A stretch of DNA of 5,176 bases from Dehalococcoidales bacterium. GTDB taxonomy: Bacteria > Chloroflexota > Dehalococcoidia > Dehalococcoidales > UBA3254. Shown piece by piece: positions 1 to 5,176 of this stretch. Numbering within the stretch: the stretch's first letter is position 1; every line of letters begins with the position of its first letter. The translations under genes were made by a program, and so were the position numbers. The stretch is taken from NCBI GenBank assembly GCA_028718465.1, contig JAQULX010000254.1, positions 1 to 5,176 on the forward strand. Direction: 5' to 3'. The notes under the pieces were generated by a model that was not told where the DNA came from, made no database searches, and worked only from the letters and a program-made list of their open reading frames with translations.

Positions 1-2
1 AC

Positions 3-641
3 GGCGAAAAGATAGTGGGTTACAATCTCGCTTTCGTCATTGAAGAGTTACGGAAGCAGATTGTACGAGAACGGGACAGATTGGCAGAAAGTATTTTTAG
101 AAAACTCGTAACCGATAAGGTTCTCTGGTTCTTTCTCATTTACGATAAAGGTGGTTACAGATTACCTACACGAATCAGGATAAAAAATGACACCATGCGG
201 TTGGTCAGAGCAGATAACTCACAATTGGAGAGAAGTCTTTTTGAAGAAGTGCCGGAAGAAGGTATTAACCAATTGGAGAAATCAGTTGCTATATGCCTTG
301 ATGAGCAACAGAAATTACTGTGGTGGTATCGTAATCTCTCAAGGCAGGATTACTTTGTGCAGGGCTGGAAAAAGAACAGGATTTATCCTGATTTCCTGTT
401 TACTAAAGTCTCTGACAAGGACCCAAATGATTACAGCAAGGTTTTCGTTATTGAGACGAAAGGCCTGCATCTGATGAATGAGGATACTGCTTATAAAGCA
501 AGTGTATTCGATTTCTGCAACCATCTCGGCCAGCAAAAGGACTGGCGAGAACTTAACCTGGAATTTGACCATAAAGGAATTGAGTTCCAGGTGATCAGTG
601 AAGCAGAGTGGAGAAACAAGATAAATAAAATACTAAGTTAG
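3..641 (+). CDS. C-terminal part of a type III restriction Res-like helicase-nuclease (5' partial)
   Basis: The reading frame is open to the left edge of the window (codons GGC GAA AAG ATA precede the GTG at 15), so this is the 3' end of a longer gene and not a 208-residue protein starting at 15. Counting from that GTG, the visible part holds a helical stretch (about 1-45), then WWYR at 103-106, YPDF at 124-127 and VIETKG at 145-150. D126, E147 and K149 fit the PD-(D/E)XK nuclease signature found at the C-terminus of type III restriction Res subunits and related DEAD/DEAH helicase-nucleases, where it cuts DNA. The spacing and the WWYR-to-YPDF arrangement are typical of that group. The helicase domains expected upstream are outside the window and are inferred. 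The gene ends with TAG at 639-641 and is followed by a 60-base gap to the next gene, with no terminator seen, so cotranscription is likely. A methyltransferase partner, if any, would lie upstream. The nuclease assignment is fairly sure; the exact system type is not. Confidence 0.75.
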   Translation, partial: GEKIVGYNLAFVIEELRKQIVRERDRLAESIFRKLVTDKVLWFFLIYDKGGYRLPTRIRIKNDTMRLVRADNSQLERSLFEEVPEEGINQLEKSVAICLDEQQKLLWWYRNLSRQDYFVQGWKKNRIYPDFLFTKVSDKDPNDYSKVFVIETKGLHLMNEDTAYKASVFDFCNHLGQQKDWRELNLEFDHKGIEFQVISEAEWRNKINKILS

Positions 642-691
642 AAAGAGCATCAAAGTTGATTCGAGTTAAAGCTACTAAGTTTGATCAATAT

Positions 692-696
692 GGAGG
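692..696 (+). promoter_or_regulatory. Ribosome binding site GGAGG deciding the start at 702
   Basis: GGAGG lies five bases before the ATG at 702. Two other in-frame starts are possible, TTG at 681 and ATG at 690, but both lie upstream of this site and have no SD of their own. The site therefore favours 702 as the true start, which shortens the longest frame by seven residues. Confidence 0.7.
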
Positions 697-701
697 CAGA
701 A

Positions 702-1439
702 ATGGCAATCTCTACTTCTGAACTTAAAGAGCATCTTATAAAATCCGGGCAGATGCTTCAATCGATAACAAAACTGGTAAAGACCATTGAGACCCTTGAA
801 GAAAATCCTGCCGGTAATATGCGTCGTATAGAAAAATACTTGGGAGATATGCAAAAAGTGACAGCATCCCTCCCTTCAAGCAGTGAAACCAGACAGATGG
901 TTGAGTCCTGGCTATCTCGGTATCTAGATCGTCTAAATACCCGTAAGGAAGAAATCCAACATACTTTTGGAGCAGAACTAGAGAGCTTATTAAAGGCGAA
1001 GGGCTTTGAATTGAAGGGGCAGTATCCTGAATTAAAAGCCGGCTTTTACACTCTTGAAGTGGATTTTACCAAGGGTGAAATAACAATCTGGTATGGACAT
1101 AAACAGGAAATCATGGGTAAGGCACCTGTACTACCATCCGATGTTGCTAAGCAAATGGACCGAATTGACAAGGAATTGAGAGGCAGACCTCTCAAAGAAG
1201 ACGTTTTTATAAAACGGCTCCACGAAGCTTATCTTCGCGTTCTTTCAAAAATGGGTAATAAAGAAGGGGAACATGTTCCGATTCTCGAAGTTCTTGCAGA
1301 ATACGTTTTTCTTGAACAAGATAAGAGGTTTTTTACCGATCCTCGAAAGGAATTTTTTAAGGGATATAGCCGGGCTTTCTTCAGCTATGACCTTTATCGT
1401 TTGAAACAAAGGCGACTGCTTGGCAGGGAATTATCCTAG
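702..1439 (+). CDS. Unknown protein with helical N-terminus; 3' end apparently lost to a frameshift
   Basis: I do not recognise this family. From the ATG at 702 the product is 245 residues. Residues about 1-90 are charged, Leu-rich and probably helical or coiled-coil (for example SGQMLQSITKLVKTIETLEE). A central part around 100-135 looks like beta strands (GFYTLEVDF, GEITIWYG). A helical C-terminal part contains EVLAEYVFLEQDKRFF and YSRAFFSYDLYRL. No catalytic motif, signal peptide or membrane segment is seen, so it is probably cytoplasmic. The frame stops at TAG 1437-1439, but the next 110 bases encode a well-formed protein tail in the -1 frame that ends in an ATGA overlap with the next gene. 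The natural full-length product was therefore probably about 283 residues. Its place between a Res-like nuclease and two BrxD-like ATPases suggests an adaptor or structural subunit of the same system; this is inference from context only. Confidence 0.7.
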   Translation: MAISTSELKEHLIKSGQMLQSITKLVKTIETLEENPAGNMRRIEKYLGDMQKVTASLPSSSETRQMVESWLSRYLDRLNTRKEEIQHTFGAELESLLKAKGFELKGQYPELKAGFYTLEVDFTKGEITIWYGHKQEIMGKAPVLPSDVAKQMDRIDKELRGRPLKEDVFIKRLHEAYLRVLSKMGNKEGEHVPILEVLAEYVFLEQDKRFFTDPRKEFFKGYSRAFFSYDLYRLKQRRLLGRELS

Positions 1440-1552
1440 TTGTCGCAACGAGAGCAAATACAGTAAAGCGCGATACTTTCTTGTGGGTGCCGACAGACGA
1501 TAAGGGTAACGGTTCAGTATATGGATATCTGTATTTTAGGGAGGTTACATGA
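1391..1552 (+). pseudogene. Displaced C-terminal coding tail of the preceding gene (-1 frame)
   Basis: After the TGA at 1388-1390 this frame is open to the TGA at 1550-1552. From about 1436 it reads as ordinary protein: LVVATRANTVKRDTF, then LWVPTDDKGNGSVYG, then YLYFREVT. It has no start codon with an SD of its own, and it begins where the upstream gene ends, so it is best read as the C-terminus of that gene separated by a one-base lesion. Reading back one base after the TCC at 1434-1436 joins the two parts as LGRELS-LVVATR and bypasses the TAG. The shift could lie anywhere between 1391 and 1439. The final TGA overlaps the ATG of the next gene at 1549, the usual arrangement of coupled operon genes, which supports this being the true ending. 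I see no convincing slippery heptamer, so a mutation or sequence error is likelier than programmed frameshifting. Confidence 0.65.
1538..1544 (+). promoter_or_regulatory. Ribosome binding site AGGGAGG for the first BrxD-like gene
   Basis: AGGGAGG is followed by two consecutive in-frame ATG codons in ATGATG. The spacing from the last G is four bases to the ATG at 1549 and seven to the ATG at 1552. By spacing the second is slightly better; the first gives the ATGA overlap with the tail of the upstream gene. The products differ by one Met. Confidence 0.75.
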
Positions 1553-2799
1553 TGGAAACTATCTCCAAAGATGTTGCCAGATCTATTGTTGAGACCGTCG
1601 GTGGTTCTGGGAATCCACCTGAATATGGTTTTCAGTTTTTCACAGCAGGTCTTGATGAATACCTAAAGCCATTAGAGGAAGAATATTTGGCTTCACACAT
1701 TAAGACCGGAGGAAAAACCATCAAAATGGTGGTAGGGCCTTATGGAGAAGGGAAAACTCACTTCTTATACTGCGTTAGAGAATTAGCATGGAAACACAGA
1801 TTCGCAGTGAGCTACGTGAGGCTCAGTCCCAAAGAGACGCCTTTTCATAAACTTGAATCGGTGTACCAATCAATTGTGTCCAATTTAACTTATCCGATGG
1901 AGCCCCAGGAATTATTATCAGGTTATGAAAGGGGCATTGAGAGCTTTATTAAAGTATGGTTTGCTCAAAAACACAGTGAGGCTCAGAGAAAAGGATTTAC
2001 TGGAGATCGGCTGAAAGAAGAACTCAATACTTATATATCAACATTACCTAATTTCGAAAGTATTAGTTTCAGCAATGCCGTAAGATGGGCTTTCCGATGC
2101 CTGCTCGACAGGCGGGACGAAGAATATTCAGTGATTATGCAATGGTTAAAAGGCGAAGGATATATTAGTGGCAAGGAAGGACATCCCAAATTCGGCATAC
2201 TGCAGAGAATCGACAAAGGTACAGCGTTCGCGATGATCAGGTCTTTAGTTCGCTGGACGCGAGAAGTTGGGTACTCAGGCTTGATTGTACTTCTCGACGA
2301 GACCGAGACAACACCTAGTATGAGCGGTAAACAGAAGGACCAATTGTTAAGCAACTTGAAGGAATTTGTTGACGAATGTGGGCAAGGTACTCTTGCTAAC
2401 TCAATGTTTTTGTATGCTGTCCCCGATGAGAATTTCCTGCAAGGTAAGACTCACATATATGAAGCTCTGAACCAAAGGTTATCTACTGTTTTTGAGACAA
2501 TGAATCCGGTTGGAGTGAAGATCTACCTGGAACAGCTAGCGCTTGAACCAGAAGACCTTCTCCGTGAGATAGGCAGAAAACTTGCTAATGTCTTTGAGGT
2601 GGCGTATTCCATCAAGTTTAACGATAGGATCTTAAGTGACTCTATAGCTAACATAGCGCATGCTGCTCACGAAGAACGATTTAGGTCAGGGTATAAACGG
2701 TTGTTTGTCCAAGCAGCGATAAAAGGCTTCCAACTTCTAAGGAAAGATCCCTCTACTACAATCGGACCAGAACTGGCAAAGCAAACTATGAAGAGCTGA
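1549..2799 (+). CDS. BrxD-like P-loop ATPase (DUF2791 family), copy 1
   Basis: This 416-residue protein has the layout of BrxD/DUF2791 ATPases of BREX systems, which are AAA-like ATP hydrolysing proteins usually encoded beside a BrxHI helicase. The first 20-55 residues match the family's introductory part (ARSIVETV, then GLDEYLKPLEEEY). Walker A is GPYGEGKT at 63-70, with K69 and T70 contacting ATP. It is followed by the family-typical stretch with SYVRLSPKETPFHKLESVYQ at about 88-107. Walker B is GLIVLLDE at 244-251 (D250, catalytic E251). FLYAVPDENF at 287-296 is a plausible sensor-1 strand, and R310 in LNQRLS is a candidate arginine finger. All nucleotide-site residues are present, and the length is normal for the family. 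It ends one base before the next gene, which encodes a second ATPase of the same family, so the two may act together. The role in defence is known for BREX in general; the target here is not. The start may be 1552 rather than 1549. Confidence 0.85.
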   Translation: MMETISKDVARSIVETVGGSGNPPEYGFQFFTAGLDEYLKPLEEEYLASHIKTGGKTIKMVVGPYGEGKTHFLYCVRELAWKHRFAVSYVRLSPKETPFHKLESVYQSIVSNLTYPMEPQELLSGYERGIESFIKVWFAQKHSEAQRKGFTGDRLKEELNTYISTLPNFESISFSNAVRWAFRCLLDRRDEEYSVIMQWLKGEGYISGKEGHPKFGILQRIDKGTAFAMIRSLVRWTREVGYSGLIVLLDETETTPSMSGKQKDQLLSNLKEFVDECGQGTLANSMFLYAVPDENFLQGKTHIYEALNQRLSTVFETMNPVGVKIYLEQLALEPEDLLREIGRKLANVFEVAYSIKFNDRILSDSIANIAHAAHEERFRSGYKRLFVQAAIKGFQLLRKDPSTTIGPELAKQTMKS

Positions 2800-2800
2800 C

Positions 2801-4195
2801 ATGATTGGTAAGCGACTTGAACATGATAAATTTGGCAAGGGCTTCGTACAGGAGATAAAACATCGAGGGCTTGAATTACGTGCTTTATTCGATGACGGAC
2901 TTGAGCGGTGGGTCCGAATTGATGATGTAAGGTTCTTGTCTTCGTCCTCGTTGTCAACTGCCGAAATGGCTAGCTCGTCTGTTGTTATTCCTCCGACACA
3001 AACCTATCTATCTCGTTCCATGATTGAAGCGTTCCGCCTAGGGATTGTGCCTTATAAGATGGTTGAGGACTTCACATTCGGACGAGATAAAGAAATAGCA
3101 AAAATAACAGACTGGTTGGCCGCTCCTGATATCGGCACTCTAATTGTTGAGGGTGATTATGGCAGTGGTAAAAGTCACTTATTGGAATATGCATATGCTT
3201 TGGCTTTACGTCAAGGCTACGCTGTAGCTCAAGTTGAACTCGATCCCAATGAGTCGCCACCCTATAAACCTAAAGCGGTTTACCGAAAGCTTGTTCAGAC
3301 TTTTTGCTATGAGGAGAACCACACTCGGAAAAATTTCAGAGACTTTATGCACTTGCTATCAAAGAAGCCAATAAGTGATTTTAAGAACCACCGATACCTT
3401 TATAATTTTCTCAGTAGGATAAACACAATTCAGAACCCCGACTGGCTATGGCAATGGATTGAAGGAGAAACCAACTATTATGGATTGCCAATGTTATACG
3501 ACCATGGAACAGCGGCAAACATGTATTGCAATATTTTGGCTGGTCTGGCCTGGGCCGCACACAATATTCTTCGACTAAAAGGATTAGTTTTAATAATCGA
3601 CGAAGCGGAAAATGTAGATCCTGGATGGTGCTACTCATATCAAGTTACTAAAGGACTTAGCCTTATTTACGGGCTTGTCACATTAGCTGATAACGATATT
3701 AGGCTCCAAAAAGAGCGTCTTGTGGAGAGGTATCGTCCTGGCATTGGGGTATGGTTTGGCGAAGAAACTGACCTGATATATCACGGGTTCGCCAGAGACA
3801 AATATTGCTACTATTTACCGTCTTATCTGAAGGTGGCTTTTGCCTTTACGCCTACTTATTATCAAACCTATGTACTAAATAGTGAATCTAGACTTACGCT
3901 TCAAGTCATGCCCAAGTTCTCCATGATTGACGTTTTGACTAAACGTGGAGCTAGATTCAGCAGCATACGGCTGCAATCCCTATCTGATTCAGCTTTGAAA
4001 GAAGTATATGAACACATCTGCTTATTATATGATTCAAGCTATGATTTTTTGGAATCCGATTCAGATAACACAAAATCGTTTGATTTAATCAAGAGTAAGA
4101 CTAACGGTGGGACAAGGTCGATGATCAAAGGGTCGGTTGAAATTCTCGATTTGAAGCGGTTTCATCATGGTATATCACTGGAGGAAATAGAGTGA
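2801..4195 (+). CDS. brxD: BrxD-like P-loop ATPase (DUF2791 family), copy 2, with N-terminal Tudor-like module
   Basis: The 464-residue product has three visible parts. Residues 1-46 (LEHDKFGKGFVQEI, then ALFDDGLERWV) follow the GxxVxHxxFGxGxV...FDxG pattern of the Tudor-like domain at the C-terminus of PcrA/UvrD helicases, known for binding RNA polymerase. A Ser-rich linker follows (about 47-61). The rest is a BrxD/DUF2791 ATPase: Walker A GDYGSGKS at 118-125 (K124, S125), VAQVELDPNESPPYKPKAVY at about 142-161, Walker B GLVLIIDEAEN at 261-271 (D267, E268), a likely sensor strand VAFAFTPTY at 345-353, and near the end GGTRSMIKGSVEILDL at 436-451, which matches the family's C-terminal pattern. 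The DEAE form is the classical BrxD Walker B. The ATG is one base after the upstream TGA and has only a weak SD (GAAGAG at 2790-2795), suggesting translational coupling. It overlaps the downstream helicase start by four bases. The symbol brxD is given by family resemblance; it is less than certain which of the two copies is the orthologue. Confidence 0.85.
   Translation: MIGKRLEHDKFGKGFVQEIKHRGLELRALFDDGLERWVRIDDVRFLSSSSLSTAEMASSSVVIPPTQTYLSRSMIEAFRLGIVPYKMVEDFTFGRDKEIAKITDWLAAPDIGTLIVEGDYGSGKSHLLEYAYALALRQGYAVAQVELDPNESPPYKPKAVYRKLVQTFCYEENHTRKNFRDFMHLLSKKPISDFKNHRYLYNFLSRINTIQNPDWLWQWIEGETNYYGLPMLYDHGTAANMYCNILAGLAWAAHNILRLKGLVLIIDEAENVDPGWCYSYQVTKGLSLIYGLVTLADNDIRLQKERLVERYRPGIGVWFGEETDLIYHGFARDKYCYYLPSYLKVAFAFTPTYYQTYVLNSESRLTLQVMPKFSMIDVLTKRGARFSSIRLQSLSDSALKEVYEHICLLYDSSYDFLESDSDNTKSFDLIKSKTNGGTRSMIKGSVEILDLKRFHHGISLEEIE
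4180..4184 (+). promoter_or_regulatory. Ribosome binding site GGAGG for the helicase gene
   Basis: GGAGG lies inside the end of the preceding gene, seven bases before the GTG at 4192, an optimal spacing. It supports the GTG start and the four-base GTGA overlap with the upstream stop at 4193-4195. Confidence 0.8.
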
Positions 4196-5176
4196 ATCAA
4201 GTTGAAGCCACCCTACAGATTAAGAAGTTGTTGAAAAGGACATGGCCAATCTTTTTTGGGAAATTTGGTAGGCTACTTCCTGTTCAATTGGAGACAATTC
4301 CTCGTATTTTAAACAAACGAAATGTCATCGTTAATTCACCGACTGCTAGCGGAAAGACTGAGGCGATAGTTGCACCTCTTGTGGAGATGTAACTAAAAAG
4401 TCCTACCCCTGGCTTGTCTCTGATCTACATTTCTCCAACGAGGGCGCTAGTCAATGACCTGTATGAGCGTCTTGCGGGCCTACTATCCGAGGTGAACCTG
4501 TCGATAAGTATAAAGACTGGAGACCGCCCACAATTTAGCGCTGGAAATCCTTCACCGTTCCTGATAACTACACCTGAATCTCTTGATTCACTTATATGCC
4601 GGAATCCGGATATATTCGTAAGTACCCGGTTTATCGTCCTCGACGAGATTCATCTGATAGATGGCACATTCCGAGGGGACCAACTCAGAATATTGCTGAA
4701 GCGATTGAAGAATCTGAGCTTATATAACATACAGTACTGTTGTTTGTCAGCAACTTTGAGCGAACCAGACGAAATCGCTCAGCGTTACTTCAATGATTTC
4801 GATGTTGTGACAGTACCAGGCTCTCGCGAACTTGAGTACCATCTATTTACATCTTTAGAACAAGCTTTCAAATCAGCTCAAGAGAGGAGGATGCGTAAAA
4901 TTCTCCTATTTTGTAATCGCCGCGCAGAGGTGGAGGAGATTAGTGGGCAATGTAAAGCATTTTGGCCAGAAGATCACATTGTTGTCCATCACGGCAAATT
5001 GGATAGAAGTGTAAGGGAAGAGTCCGAAAGTTTCATGCGTGAATGCCGTTGGGGGCTTTGTGTCGCTACCATGACTTTGGAAATTGGTATAGATATCGGT
5101 GATATAGACGTCGTAATGCTTTACGGAGCTCCTTGGAGTGTATCTTCTCTGCTGCAGCGAGTTGGCAGAGGTAATA
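4192..5176 (+). pseudogene. brxHI: BrxHI/Lhr-like superfamily 2 helicase, interrupted by in-frame TAA, 3' partial
   Basis: Read from the GTG at 4192 straight through the TAA at 4390-4392 (codon 67), the same frame stays open to the window end and encodes a textbook SF2 helicase. It has a Q-motif-like LLPVQLETIP (28-37), motif I TASGKTE (51-57), motif Ia SPTRALVNDL (81-90), motif Ib TTPESL (126-131), motif II DEIH (151-154) and a family-typical DGTFRGDQLRILLKRL soon after. Then come motif III SAT (186-188), motif IV ILLFCNRRAE (237-246), motif V ATMTLEIGID (292-301) and motif VI QRVGRG (322-327). This matches BrxHI, the Lhr-like helicase found next to BrxD in BREX types 2 and 6. The stop separates the ATP-binding Walker A from everything else, so translation would give only a 66-residue stub. 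The frame is unchanged on both sides of the stop, so one base substitution explains it. No good internal restart with an SD site was found. The gene continues past the right edge, so its C-terminal domains cannot be judged. Confidence 0.85.

Noticed and set aside
339..572. Minus-strand and alternative-frame open stretches overlapping the main genes (also 187-474 +, 2031-2354 -, 2667-2957 -, 3072-3260 -, 3411-3638 -)
   Set aside because: Each lies wholly or almost wholly inside a plus-strand gene with recognisable motifs, lacks a good SD and shows no familiar domain.
15..641. A complete 208-residue protein starting at the GTG at 15
   Set aside because: The frame is open to the window edge, there is no SD before this GTG, and the content is the C-terminal nuclease part of a larger family.
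656..685. Possible promoter in the 60-base gap (TTGATT at 656, TTTGAT at 680)
   Set aside because: The -10 match is poor and the implied transcript start would fall on the ribosome binding site at 692-696.
642..701. Terminator between the Res-like gene and the next gene
   Set aside because: No GC-rich stem followed by a T run is present; the gap looks like a simple intra-operon spacer.
2099..2113. Small inverted repeat GCCTG-CTCGA-CAGGC
   Set aside because: It is a five-base stem within the coding sequence of the first ATPase and is expected by chance.
4390..4392. Alternative genetic code reading TAA as sense
   Set aside because: TAA recoding is not expected in bacteria and no other in-frame TAA is seen inside the neighbouring genes; one isolated event fits mutation or error better.
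4414..4894. Reinitiation of the helicase after the stop at TTG 4414, GTG 4492 or ATG 4891
   Set aside because: TTG 4414 and GTG 4492 have no SD; the AGGAGG before ATG 4891 abuts the codon with no spacing, and starting there would lose motifs Ia-III. None restores the Walker A motif.
1549..5176. Calling the locus a standard BREX type 2 or type 6 system
   Set aside because: Only BrxD-like and BrxHI-like genes are visible; no PglX, PglZ, PglW, PglY, BrxA, BrxB or BrxC is in the window, and a Res-like nuclease is present instead.

Overview
The window is a five-gene, all plus-strand, tightly packed stretch that looks like the middle of a bacterial anti-phage defence (BREX-related) island. The DNA is moderately AT-rich, and three of the starts have strong GGAGG-type Shine-Dalgarno sites. 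Nothing in the window fixes a taxon; a bacterium with consensus SD use is all that can be said. No tRNA, rRNA, CRISPR array, insertion sequence or transposase was seen.

Layout: (1) 3-641, the C-terminal end of a helicase-nuclease resembling the Res subunit of type III restriction enzymes, with an intact PD-(D/E)XK site; its beginning lies outside the window. (2) 702-1439, a protein of unknown family with a helical N-terminus. Its real C-terminus appears to continue in another frame to 1552, so the gene looks frameshifted. (3) 1549-2799, a BrxD-like (DUF2791) P-loop ATPase. (4) 2801-4195, a second, clearly different BrxD-like ATPase, with an extra N-terminal Tudor-like module resembling the C-terminal domain of PcrA/UvrD. 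(5) 4192-5176, a BrxHI/Lhr-like superfamily 2 helicase that has every helicase motif in a single frame but carries an in-frame TAA at codon 67, and that runs off the right edge.

The genes are linked by very short junctions: 60 bases between 1 and 2, an ATGA overlap between 2 (restored frame) and 3, one base between 3 and 4, and a GTGA overlap between 4 and 5. They are therefore probably one translationally coupled operon. BrxD next to BrxHI is the hallmark pair of BREX types 2 and 6. Here no PglX or PglZ is visible; instead the pair is preceded by a second BrxD-like ATPase, an unknown protein and a type III Res-like nuclease. That combination is the most interesting aspect of the window and may be an undescribed defence-module arrangement.

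Two of the five genes carry lesions (a frameshift and a nonsense codon) while the two ATPase genes are intact. Either the system is decaying in this strain, or the sequence contains errors, or, less likely, the products are recoded.
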